A stretch of 64,000 nt of DNA from an uncultured Prevotellaceae bacterium (GCA_900314755.1 OMWH01000007.1:62001-126000), one strand, 5' to 3'; positions 53,800 through 61,979 are shown, counted from the first letter of the stretch. Notes: generated by a model from the letters alone, not told the origin. Translations and numbers: made by a program.

Positions 53800-54342
53800 C
53801 TATTTAGCATATAGTCTTTTCACATCGTCTAAAATCATGTCAGGGACAAGACCCTCTACCGGTTCTCCCCGTCTGACACGCTCCCTGATCTCCGTACTCG
53901 ATATAGGTAAAAGTTCTGCTTGTATCGTACCCACCTGTCCGTCACGAGGATATACCACCACGTCGAACTCCCTCAGGATGTCTTTCCAATGATACCACCG
54001 GGTGAAACGCTCCCAGTTATCACCACCGATTAACAGCGTAAACTCATGGTCAGGATAATCTTTACGGAGATGCTGCAGGGTTGTCCAAGTATAAGATGGT
54101 ATGGGAAGGTGAAACTCATAGTCGCAGGCTATGACACCCTCCACGTCAGCTAATGCTTTCTGCGCTAACTGAAAACGCAATTCATCGTCCAGCAAGTCTG
54201 TTTCTCTTTTCAGAGGATTCTGTGGTGACACCATCAGCCAAATCTCGTCCAACGTTGTCTGTCGGAGAATCTCCTTTGCCAATGCGATATGTCCGCAGTG
54301 GATAGGGTTGAACGAGCCGCCGAAGATGCCTGTACGCTTCAT
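53800..54342 (-). CDS. nadD: Nicotinate-nucleotide adenylyltransferase
   Basis: 180 aa. Nucleotidyltransferase motif GIFGGSFNPIHCGHIALAKE at the N-terminus, PQNPLKRE, GGDNWERFTRW, and the C-terminal ISSTEIRERVRRGEPV. NadD adenylates nicotinate mononucleotide in NAD synthesis. It overlaps gmk by 4 bp in the usual Bacteroidetes order yicC-gmk-nadD. Confidence 0.93.
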   Translation of the reverse strand: MKRTGIFGGSFNPIHCGHIALAKEILRQTTLDEIWLMVSPQNPLKRETDLLDDELRFQLAQKALADVEGVIACDYEFHLPIPSYTWTTLQHLRKDYPDHEFTLLIGGDNWERFTRWYHWKDILREFDVVVYPRDGQVGTIQAELLPISSTEIRERVRRGEPVEGLVPDMILDDVKRLYAK

Positions 54343-54908
54343 TTCAGGAATTCGCTGACAATCCGATAAGTCTCTTGCTTAGCAGTCTCCAAGTCGTCAT
54401 TGACAATGACTTGGTCAAATTGAGAGGCGAAGGTCAACTCATACTCGGCTTTGGCAAGCCGTTGCTCGATAGCCTCTGGGGTATCGGTACCACGATGCTC
54501 TAACCGTTTGCGTAACTCTGCGACAGAGGGTGGTTGGATAAAGAGACTCAGGGCATCATCACCATAGTGTTTCTTGATATTGACGCCACCTTTGACATCC
54601 ACATCAAACACGACATTCTGTCCTGCTTCACGCTGACGCTCCACCTGAGCCTTCAACGTACCATAGAAGCGGTTCTCATATACCTCCTCATACTCCAAGA
54701 ACTCCTCATTGGCAATCTTCTCCTTGAAAGCCTCAGGAGTCAGGAAGAAATACTCCACACCGTCTTTCTCCTCACCACGTGGGGCACGACTGGTACAGGA
54801 GATAGAGAAATAAAGCCTCAACTCGGGATGCTCCTTCATCAACCAGTTGACAATGGTCGACTTACCACTGCCAGAGGGAGCACTGACTATCAACATCTTT
54901 CCTTTCAT
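54339..54908 (-). CDS. gmk: Guanylate kinase
   Basis: 189 aa, standard length. P-loop SAPSGSGKSTI at 9-19, the GMP-binding SCTSRAPRGEEKDGVEYFF, and DVDVKGGVNIKKHYG. Converts GMP to GDP with ATP. It starts 31 bp after yicC, in a stretch made of GAACTAT-type heptamers, and overlaps nadD by 4 bp. Confidence 0.95.
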   Translation of the reverse strand: MKGKMLIVSAPSGSGKSTIVNWLMKEHPELRLYFSISCTSRAPRGEEKDGVEYFFLTPEAFKEKIANEEFLEYEEVYENRFYGTLKAQVERQREAGQNVVFDVDVKGGVNIKKHYGDDALSLFIQPPSVAELRKRLEHRGTDTPEAIEQRLAKAEYELTFASQFDQVIVNDDLETAKQETYRIVSEFLK

Positions 54909-54942
54909 AACTATGAACTATGAATTATGAACTATGAACTTA
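54908..54942. repeat. GAACTAT heptamer array filling the yicC-gmk gap
   Basis: TAACTAT, GAACTAT, GAATTAT, GAACTAT, GAACTTA. It occupies the whole gap between yicC (stop 54940-54942) and gmk (ATG 54906-54908). Confidence 0.88.
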
Positions 54943-55815
54943 TAAAGCATTCAGCACTTGTTCTTTAATCTGCTCCAGCTCGTCCTTCATCTTCACTACG
55001 ATATTCTGCATCTCTGCCTGATTCGACTTCGAGCCAGTAGTGTTAATCTCACGACCCATCTCCTGAGCGATAAAACCGAGTTTCTTTCCCTGTCCCGGAA
55101 CTCCTGCCATTGTCTCACGGAAATAGTTGAGATGATTGGTGAGACGTTGTTTTTCCTCACTGATATCCAACTTCTCGATATAATAGATAAGTTCCTGTTC
55201 CAAGCGGTTCTTGTCGTATTCTGCCTCAGGAATCTGCTTCAGACCGTCAACGATACGATTGCGTATCTTCTCCACGCGACTCTTCTCAAATGGTTCGATA
55301 CTTGCGAGCAACTGTTCAATATTGTCAATCTTTTCACTGAATTTCTTCTCCAAGGCTGCACCTTCCTGTGTACGGAAATCTACAAGATGCTGCAAAGCCT
55401 CCTGCACACCACTACGCACCACCATCCACTCTTCGTCATCAAGTACTTCCACCTCTGTTTTCAGAAATACATCCGGCATGCGTACCAATGAAGCCATCCA
55501 GTCCGTGCCCCCTGTGATACCATGTACGTCAGCAAACGCTTTCAACTGCTGATAGTAGCTCTCCATCAGCGCCGTATTGACAGGTGCCGACTCGGTAGCG
55601 GCATCCTTCTCTATCCATACGCTCATTTCTACTTTGCCACGGATTACCTTCTCGGCAACCATTTGGCGAATCTCCATCTCCTTCTCACGATAGAGAGGAG
55701 CAATACGCGTAGTCAGGTCCAACTGCTTGGAGTTGAGAGACTTGATTTCTACATTGATTTTCTTTCCTTTGTAGGCAACGACAGCTTTGCCGTAGCCTGT
55801 CATCGATTGTATCAT
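54940..55815 (-). CDS. yicC: YicC/YloC family endoribonuclease-like protein
   Basis: 291 aa. Starts MIQSMTGYGKAVV, the hallmark of the family, and ends with the conserved GREINTTGSKSNQAEMQNIVVKMKDELEQIKEQVLNAL. YicC proteins are RNases implicated in small-RNA turnover in other bacteria. First gene of a nine-gene operon that runs through gmk and nadD to envelope-modification genes. Consensus promoter at 55844-55875. Confidence 0.92.
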   Translation of the reverse strand: MIQSMTGYGKAVVAYKGKKINVEIKSLNSKQLDLTTRIAPLYREKEMEIRQMVAEKVIRGKVEMSVWIEKDAATESAPVNTALMESYYQQLKAFADVHGITGGTDWMASLVRMPDVFLKTEVEVLDDEEWMVVRSGVQEALQHLVDFRTQEGAALEKKFSEKIDNIEQLLASIEPFEKSRVEKIRNRIVDGLKQIPEAEYDKNRLEQELIYYIEKLDISEEKQRLTNHLNYFRETMAGVPGQGKKLGFIAQEMGREINTTGSKSNQAEMQNIVVKMKDELEQIKEQVLNAL

Positions 55816-55843
55816 AATATTAAGATGCTTTGTTTTCAGGGGA

Positions 55844-55875
55844 CAAAATTACGAATAAGTGAGCAGAAAAGCAAA
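55844..55875 (-). promoter_or_regulatory. Promoter of the yicC operon
   Basis: On the minus strand TTTG (55875-55872), 20-bp spacer, TAATTTTG (55851-55844). The start codon is 28 bp further. Confidence 0.78.
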
Positions 55876-55984
55876 TAAAAAGTGGAAATTCACTCGTTTA
55901 GCACTATCATTTACGGTTGTTGTGCCATATACAAGCACTTAAGAGCACACACCTGCGATGATGACAACAGGCAAGAGAGCAATT

Positions 55985-56072
55985 GTAAATCAAATTGATT
56001 TGCAAAGTAAATCAAATTGAATTGCTGAGTAAATCAAATTGAATTACTGAGTAAATCAAATTGAATTACAAT
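55985..56072. repeat. Four-copy 22-bp tandem repeat upstream of tsaB
   Basis: Four units of exactly 22 bp starting at 55985, 56007, 56029 and 56051, each containing GTAAATCAAATTGA. The core is an odd palindrome TCAA-A-TTGA, extended in copy 1 to nine base pairs with one wobble. Unit junctions form TTACT-G-AGTAA. Same 22-bp period as the repeat in the methyltransferase gene, different sequence. Confidence 0.9.
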
Positions 56073-56190
56073 GGCCCGAGATACTTGTATCAGCAACCGA
56101 CCCCATTCCTGACAGGGACTTATTATATAAATTTCACTCACTCGACAAAAGAAAATTACTCCTTTTGTTCTCGTTTCATCGAAATTTTCG

Positions 56191-56215
56191 TACCTTTGAA
56201 CTTCGTTCGAAGGTA
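56191..56215. repeat. Hairpin containing a -7 box, upstream of tsaB
   Basis: TACCTTTGAAC, loop TTC, GTTCGAAGGTA: 11-bp stem with one T-G pair. The left arm contains TACCTTTG, a -7 box. Identical architecture (stem length, loop, wobble position) to 40508-40532 before cysS, with different stem bases. Confidence 0.8.
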
Positions 56216-56243
56216 GGCTGCATCTCAGAAATACTCAAATAAA

Positions 56244-56275
56244 TTTGGTATTTCGTTCGATTTGCACTACCTTTG
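56244..56275 (+). promoter_or_regulatory. Promoter of the tsaB operon
   Basis: TTTG (56244-56247), 20-bp spacer, TACCTTTG (56268-56275); ATG 28 bp later. It drives tsaB through rseP. Confidence 0.78.
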
Positions 56276-56303
56276 CACCTTATAAAATAGAAGGGAAGAA
56301 AAA

Positions 56304-56996
56304 ATGGCTTGCATTTTACATATAGAGACTAGTACGTCAGTATGCTCCGTCGCCGTATCGGAAGACAGCCACTGCATCTACCATGACGAGGACCATAGCG
56401 GTCCGAACCATGCGGAGCGACTGGGGTCAATGGTCGACGAGGCATTATCATTTACCGACAATCATGCGATACCTTTCGATGCCGTTGCCGTGAGTTGCGG
56501 TCCAGGGTCCTATACCGGACTGCGCATCGGAGTGTCGATGGCAAAGGGTGTCTGCTATGGTCGCAATCTGAAACTGATAGGGGTGCCAACCCTCGAACTG
56601 CTCTGCGTCCCCATCTTACTTGGACACGAGGAAATAGAGGAGAACGCCCTGCTTTGCCCGATGCTGGACGCACGACGGATGGAGGTGTATGCCGCACTAT
56701 ACGACCGTGCTTTGAAGGAGGTGCGTCCTGTAGGTGCCGATGTGGTGACGGCAGACACCTATAAGGAATGGCTCGACGAGCGTCCTGTATATTTCTTCGG
56801 CAATGGTGCGAAGAAATGTATGGAGACGATCAACCATCCCAATGCCCACTATATCGACGGCATAGAGCCTATCGCCAAATGGATGCAGCCCCTCGCCGAG
56901 AAGCGGTTACTGAACGGACAGACAGAGGATGTCGCTTACTTCGTGCCATTCTACCTGAAAGATTTCGTAGCATTGAAACCTAAGAAATTATTATGA
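56304..56996 (+). CDS. tsaB: tRNA threonylcarbamoyladenosine biosynthesis protein TsaB
   Basis: 230 aa. ASKHA-fold: ILHIETSTSVCSVAV at the start, DHSGPNHAERL, and the typical AVSCGPGSYTGLRIGVSMAKGVCYG near residue 60. TsaB is the scaffold partner of TsaD in making t6A37 of tRNAs. First gene of a conserved Bacteroidetes operon; its stop overlaps the next start. Confidence 0.92.
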   Translation: MACILHIETSTSVCSVAVSEDSHCIYHDEDHSGPNHAERLGSMVDEALSFTDNHAIPFDAVAVSCGPGSYTGLRIGVSMAKGVCYGRNLKLIGVPTLELLCVPILLGHEEIEENALLCPMLDARRMEVYAALYDRALKEVRPVGADVVTADTYKEWLDERPVYFFGNGAKKCMETINHPNAHYIDGIEPIAKWMQPLAEKRLLNGQTEDVAYFVPFYLKDFVALKPKKLL

Positions 56997-57592
56997 ATAT
57001 AGAAGGATTAGACTACAACACTCAGAGAGAGAAATTACTGATGCCGGAATATGGGCGTGAGATCCAGAATATGGTCGACCATGCCGTCAATATTCCTGAT
57101 AAGGAAGAACGTCAGCGCTGCGCAGAGACTATCGTCCGGCTGATGGAAAGCAAGAACCCACAGGTACTGGAGGGGGAAAATTCTGAGCAGACACTTTGGG
57201 ACCACCTCTACCTGATGAGTCACAAACAGCTGGACATCGACTGGCCCTTTGATGTGAGCGAGGCAGAGAACATTCTCTCGAAGCCTGAGCCTATGCCACA
57301 CCCTACCGGTGGTGCCCGTTTGCGGCATTACGGAAGACTTCTAGAAGAGTTGTTCGAGAAACTGAAGACCATGCCAGAAGGTAATGAGCGAGATGAGCTG
57401 GTGCGTCTGACGGCGAACCAGATGAAGCGTAACCTTGCAGCATGGGGACACGGATCTATGGATGACGAGAAAGTGGCAGATGACCTTGCTCGGTTTACTG
57501 ATGGGAAAATACAACTCGACCTCACCAGTTTCCATTTCGAGAACATGGTGACAATGGGAAATGGCAGAAATAACAGCAAAAAGAAAAAATAA
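56993..57592 (+). CDS. DUF4290 family protein
   Basis: 199 aa, soluble and highly charged. Begins NIEGLDYNTQREKLLMPEYGREIQNMVDHAVN, the conserved DUF4290 opening, and ends in a Lys-rich tail (NGRNNSKKKK). The family is almost confined to Bacteroidetes and its function is unknown. Position between tsaB and murA is conserved in the phylum; it is ATGA-coupled to tsaB and abuts murA. Confidence 0.85.
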   Translation: MNIEGLDYNTQREKLLMPEYGREIQNMVDHAVNIPDKEERQRCAETIVRLMESKNPQVLEGENSEQTLWDHLYLMSHKQLDIDWPFDVSEAENILSKPEPMPHPTGGARLRHYGRLLEELFEKLKTMPEGNERDELVRLTANQMKRNLAAWGHGSMDDEKVADDLARFTDGKIQLDLTSFHFENMVTMGNGRNNSKKKK

Positions 57593-58912
57593 ATGGCATC
57601 ATTCAAGATAGAAGGCGGGCATCTGCTCAGCGGCACCATCACACCACAAGGTGCGAAGAACGAAGCATTACAGGTTGTCTGTGCCACTTTGCTGACTCAC
57701 GAGGAGGTGACCATCCATAACATTCCTGATATCCGTGATGTCAATAACCTTATCCAATTGCTCAAAGATATTGGTGTAAAGGTTAAAAAGACGGAAGGCG
57801 GGCAACCAGCGGCAAATAGCTTTACCTTCCAGGCGGACGAACTCGACCTGAACTATCTGCAGAGTGACAAGTTTGTAGATAAATGCTCGCAACTGCGTGG
57901 TTCCGTCCTGATGATTGGACCACTTTTGGCACGTATGGGCAAAGCTGTCATCGCCAAGCCGGGTGGCGACAAGATAGGGCGTCGCCGATTGGACACTCAT
58001 TTCCTTGGCTTTGAGAAGTTAGGTGCCAAGTTCCATCACATCCCAGACCGTAACGTATACGAAATTGCCGCAAAGAAATTGAAAGGAACTTACATGTTGC
58101 TTGATGAGGCTTCTGTTACCGGTACTGCGAATATCATCATGGCGGCTGTCTTCGCAGAAGGTACGACTACCATCTACAATGCAGCATGCGAACCTTATAT
58201 CCAGCAGCTATGCCACATGCTGAACCGCATGGGTGCTAATATCAGTGGGATAGGCAGTAACCTGCTGACAATAATCGGTGTGAAGGAACTGCATGGGACA
58301 GAACATCGCCTGTTACCTGACATGATTGAGGTCGGCTCGTTTATCGGCATGGCAGCGATGGTTGGTGACGGCATACGCATCAAGGATGTCTCACTGAAGA
58401 ACCTCGGCATCATTCCTGATGCATTCCGCCGAATGGGTGTGAAAGTGGAGACAGATGGGGATGATCTCTATATCCCACACCAAAAACATTACATCGTTGA
58501 CTCGTTCATCGACGGTACTATCATGACGATAGCTGACGCACCGTGGCCAGGACTGACACCCGACCTGCTCAGCGTACTTATCGTGGTGGCGACACAGGCT
58601 CGCGGCTCTGTGCTGTTCCATCAGAAAATGTTCGAGAGCCGTCTGTTCTTCGTAGACCGCCTTATCGACATGGGTGCACAGATTATTCTCTGCGACCCTC
58701 ACCGTGCCGTCGTCGTAGGACATGACCGCAAACTGACCTTACGTGCCAGCAGAATGTCAAGTCCTGATATCCGTGCAGGTATTGCCCTGTTAATAGCAGC
58801 CATGAGTGCCAATGGTACAAGTACTATCAGTAATATCGAGCAGATAGATCGTGGTTATGAACATATTGAGGACCGTCTGAATACCTTAGGTGCAAAAATA
58901 GAGAGAATATGA
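57593..58912 (+). CDS. murA: UDP-N-acetylglucosamine 1-carboxyvinyltransferase
   Basis: 439 aa EPSP-synthase-fold enzyme. Substrate loop QGAKNEALQ at 19-27 (KN pair), LRGSVLMIGPLLAR, and the active loop PGGDKIGRRRLDTH. At the position of E. coli Cys115 there is Asp126 (codon 57968-57970). It transfers enolpyruvate from PEP to UDP-GlcNAc, the first step of peptidoglycan synthesis. Asp at this position is known in other bacteria to keep activity and give natural fosfomycin resistance. It starts directly after DUF4290 and overlaps rimM by 4 bp. Confidence 0.95.
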   Translation: MASFKIEGGHLLSGTITPQGAKNEALQVVCATLLTHEEVTIHNIPDIRDVNNLIQLLKDIGVKVKKTEGGQPAANSFTFQADELDLNYLQSDKFVDKCSQLRGSVLMIGPLLARMGKAVIAKPGGDKIGRRRLDTHFLGFEKLGAKFHHIPDRNVYEIAAKKLKGTYMLLDEASVTGTANIIMAAVFAEGTTTIYNAACEPYIQQLCHMLNRMGANISGIGSNLLTIIGVKELHGTEHRLLPDMIEVGSFIGMAAMVGDGIRIKDVSLKNLGIIPDAFRRMGVKVETDGDDLYIPHQKHYIVDSFIDGTIMTIADAPWPGLTPDLLSVLIVVATQARGSVLFHQKMFESRLFFVDRLIDMGAQIILCDPHRAVVVGHDRKLTLRASRMSSPDIRAGIALLIAAMSANGTSTISNIEQIDRGYEHIEDRLNTLGAKIERI

Positions 58913-59418
58913 TCAGGCAAGAGGAGGTATATAAGATAGGAAGACTCGGAAAGGCACATGGCGTCAAGGGAGAGGTGTCTTTTCAATTTGATGATGATGT
59001 CTTTGACCGTACCGATGCCGACTACCTTATATTAGACATAGATGGCATTCTCGTACCCTTCTTCATGGAAGAATACCGTTTCCGCTCTGATGCGCTTGCC
59101 CTCGTCAAGTTCTGTGATGTGGACACACAGGAGCGTGCTTCTGAACTGACGGGTAGCAATGTCTACTTCCCCCGTGCATTGGCAGAGGACGAAGAGGGAA
59201 TGCCCTCGCTAGCCTCCCTCATAGGCTTTGATTTAGTCAAGGCAAAAGATGGTATCAGAGTTGGCACCATTGCCACCATAGACGACAGTACCGCCAATCT
59301 GCTCTTCGAACTCGAGGACGGACGGCTTATTCCTGCCTCAGACGACCTCATAACGGATATCAATATCAAGGAAAGAACGATTAAAATGGAAATCCCTGAG
59401 GGGTTATTAGAAATATGA
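58909..59418 (+). CDS. rimM: Ribosome maturation factor RimM
   Basis: 169 aa. N-terminal barrel with IGRLGKAHGVKGEVSF, then a PRC-barrel half (LIGFDLVKAKDGIRVGTIATIDD, LIPASDDLITDINIKERTIKMEIPEGLLE). RimM binds S19 and helps mature the 30S subunit head. It overlaps murA and dxr by 4 bp each. Confidence 0.93.
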   Translation: MIRQEEVYKIGRLGKAHGVKGEVSFQFDDDVFDRTDADYLILDIDGILVPFFMEEYRFRSDALALVKFCDVDTQERASELTGSNVYFPRALAEDEEGMPSLASLIGFDLVKAKDGIRVGTIATIDDSTANLLFELEDGRLIPASDDLITDINIKERTIKMEIPEGLLEI

Positions 59419-60581
59419 AAAAAAGACAAATAGCCATTCTTGGCTCTACGGGGTCAATCGGTACTCAAGCACTACAAGTCATCAAGGAGCACGAAGACCT
59501 CTATGAGGTATACTGCCTGACAGCTAACAACAAGGTGGAGCTGCTTGCCCAACAGGCTCATCAGTTCAAACCTGCTGCCATCGTTATTGCCAATGAGGCT
59601 CGCTATGAGGAGCTTAAACAACTGATGGCTGACTTACCTGACGTGAAAGTTTATGCAGGACAGAAAGCACTTGACGAGATTGTGGAGGCTGGTCCGATAG
59701 ACATGGTACTGACGGCAATGGTGGGGTTCGCAGGTCTCTCACCTACGATTCACGCCATCAAGGCACGTAAGGCAATTGCCCTTGCCAACAAGGAGACACT
59801 AGTGGTAGCTGGCGAACTGATTCAAGACCTTGCCACGCAATACCACACGCCCATCCTGCCCGTCGACAGTGAGCACTCTGCAATCTTCCAGAGCCTAGTA
59901 GGAGAAGATCATAACCCCATTGAGAAAATACTACTCACGGCAAGTGGAGGTCCTTTCCGTAACATGTCGATGGAACAGATTGCGAAAGTCACCAAGGATG
60001 ACGCCCTGCGCCATCCCACATGGGACATGGGGGCAAAGATTACCATTGACTCCGCATCGATGATGAACAAAGGTTTCGAAGTAATAGAGGCGAAATGGCT
60101 CTTTGGCGTGAAAGCATCACAAATACAAGTTTTGGTACACCCACAGAGCATCGTACACAGTGCCGTTCAGTTCCAAGATGGTGCTGTCAAGGCGCAATTA
60201 GGTGTCCCTGACATGCGATTGCCTATTCAGTATGCGTTCTCCTATCCTAAACGTCTCACCCTATCCGGAGAGCGTCTTAACCTCTTTGCTACTCAAAAAC
60301 TGGAGTTTTTCGAGCCTGACCTGCAGAAGTTCCGCTGCCTGGCCCTTGCCTTTGAGGCCATTCAGCGAGGTGGCAACATGCCATGTATCGTGAATGCCGC
60401 TAACGAAATTGTGAACCGAGGATTCCTGGAAGATAAATGTAGTTTCTTACAGATGAGCGACATCATCGCAGAGACGATGGTTCAATGCACCTACGATGCC
60501 AACCCCACCTACGACACCTATGTCGCTACGGATGCGGAGGCACGGAGGATTGCTATGGAGTTAATGAACAATTCGAAATAA
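59415..60581 (+). CDS. dxr: 1-deoxy-D-xylulose 5-phosphate reductoisomerase
   Basis: 388 aa. NADPH loop ILGSTGSIGTQAL at 8-20, LANKETLVVAGE, metal and substrate site PVDSEHSAIFQ near residue 152, LTASGGPFR, and HPTWDMGAKITIDSASMMNKG. Dxr makes 2-C-methyl-erythritol 4-phosphate, the committed step of isoprenoid synthesis, including the polyprenyl carrier needed by the glycan enzymes in this window. Confidence 0.95.
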   Translation: MKKRQIAILGSTGSIGTQALQVIKEHEDLYEVYCLTANNKVELLAQQAHQFKPAAIVIANEARYEELKQLMADLPDVKVYAGQKALDEIVEAGPIDMVLTAMVGFAGLSPTIHAIKARKAIALANKETLVVAGELIQDLATQYHTPILPVDSEHSAIFQSLVGEDHNPIEKILLTASGGPFRNMSMEQIAKVTKDDALRHPTWDMGAKITIDSASMMNKGFEVIEAKWLFGVKASQIQVLVHPQSIVHSAVQFQDGAVKAQLGVPDMRLPIQYAFSYPKRLTLSGERLNLFATQKLEFFEPDLQKFRCLALAFEAIQRGGNMPCIVNAANEIVNRGFLEDKCSFLQMSDIIAETMVQCTYDANPTYDTYVATDAEARRIAMELMNNSK

Positions 60582-60608
60582 CGACTTATCGGAATAAAAA
60601 AATTAATA

Positions 60609-61979
60609 ATGGAAGTATTTTTAATCAGAGTATTACAATTTATTCTCGCCATCTCCCTATTGGTATTACTGCATGAGGGAGGGCATTTCTTCTTTGCTAA
60701 ACTCTTTGGAGTAAGAGTGGAGAAATTTTATATCTTCTTTGACTGGAAATTTAGCCTGTTTAAGTTCAAACCCAAGAATAGTGACACGGAATACGGTGTC
60801 GGCTGGCTCCCATTGGGTGGCTACTGCAAGATTGCCGGTATGATTGACGAGAGTTTCGACACAGAACAAATGAAACAGCCGGCACAGCCCTGGGAGTTCC
60901 GCACCAAACCGGCATGGCAGCGACTGCTGATAATGATAGGCGGTGTGCTGGTGAATTTCCTGCTTGCCCTGTTCATCTACTCAATGATTCTGTTCTACTG
61001 GGGCGACACCTATATCCCGGTAAAAGACATGACACTGGGTATGAAGTTCAACCAAGAGGCAAAATCGTATGGTTTCAAGGATGGCGATATCCTTGTCGGC
61101 ACAGAGAACGGTGCGTTTAAAGACTTCTCTGCAGATCTCTATCGCGACATCTCAGAAGCAAAGCGAGTGGATATCATCCGTAATGGAAAACAAATGAGTA
61201 TCAGCCTCCCTGGCAATCTCAACCTTTTAGGCATGCTGAAGGCTGACCCCTCGTTTGTCCGCCCATTAATTCCCGCAAAGGTTGACAGCGTTGTACCAGG
61301 AACTCCTGCTGAGGGAATCGGTATCAAGGCTGGTGACAAAATTCTCGCTATGGATGGCAAACCTGTAGACTCTTATAACGAGTTTGTTGACCTGTTGGGA
61401 CGACGACAGGATTTATTGGACACAGCGACATCAACAGCCGACAGCCTGAAGGCACGCACTGTCACTATCGTTTTCGGTAACGAGAGCAAGACAGACACGG
61501 CAACGGTCCAACTAACCCCAGATCTGAAACTCGGCTTTGTAGTAAATAGCATCCAAGGACTCTACAAACCCATCACTAAGGAATATGGATTCATCGAAAG
61601 CATCCCTGCTGGTATCAAATACGGCTGGAACGTACTGGCATCCTATGTCAATGACCTGAAATACGTCTTTACTGCCGATGGCGCTAAGTCTCTTGGCGGA
61701 TTTGGAGCAATAGGCAGTCTTTTCCCACCTATGTGGGACTGGTACATGTTCTGGAAGATGACCGCCTTTCTCAGCATCATTCTTGCGTTTATGAATATCC
61801 TGCCTATCCCAGCACTTGATGGGGGACATGTGCTCTTCTTGCTTTACGAGATGATTACACGCAGAAAGCCATCTGAGGAATTTATGATACGAGCCGAGTA
61901 TGTGGGCTTTGGTATTCTCATTCTATTAATGGTGGTTGCTAACCTAAACGACATTCTTCGCTGGTTAGGCTATCTATAG
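60609..61979 (+). CDS. rseP: Site-2-type RIP metalloprotease
   Basis: 456 aa. Zinc motif HEGGHFFFAKLFG near residue 22, several transmembrane helices, a PDZ region about 208-285 (VDSVVPGTPAEGIGIKAGDKILAMDG), and the C-terminal NILPIPALDGGHVLF that holds the third metal ligand. RseP cleaves membrane-anchored regulators and signal-peptide remnants. 27 bp after dxr; the coding region ends in repeat-like CTATAG words. Confidence 0.92.
   Translation: MEVFLIRVLQFILAISLLVLLHEGGHFFFAKLFGVRVEKFYIFFDWKFSLFKFKPKNSDTEYGVGWLPLGGYCKIAGMIDESFDTEQMKQPAQPWEFRTKPAWQRLLIMIGGVLVNFLLALFIYSMILFYWGDTYIPVKDMTLGMKFNQEAKSYGFKDGDILVGTENGAFKDFSADLYRDISEAKRVDIIRNGKQMSISLPGNLNLLGMLKADPSFVRPLIPAKVDSVVPGTPAEGIGIKAGDKILAMDGKPVDSYNEFVDLLGRRQDLLDTATSTADSLKARTVTIVFGNESKTDTATVQLTPDLKLGFVVNSIQGLYKPITKEYGFIESIPAGIKYGWNVLASYVNDLKYVFTADGAKSLGGFGAIGSLFPPMWDWYMFWKMTAFLSIILAFMNILPIPALDGGHVLFLLYEMITRRKPSEEFMIRAEYVGFGILILLMVVANLNDILRWLGYL

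Larger units (their letters stand above)
55876..56243. other. Intergenic region between divergent yicC and tsaB
   Basis: The full gap is 55816-56303. Apart from the two promoters it holds a four-copy 22-bp tandem repeat (55985-56072) and a hairpin with an embedded -7 box (56191-56215). The stretch 55876-55984 shows no gene, no clear hairpin with a T run and no recognised RNA motif. Confidence 0.6.

Noticed and set aside
55985-56072. 22-bp repeats as a CRISPR array
   Set aside because: Units are directly adjacent with no spacers, and there are no cas genes in the window.
57968-57970. MurA as an inactive paralogue because of the missing Cys
   Set aside because: All other active-site motifs are present, it sits in the conserved operon, and Asp is a known functional replacement.
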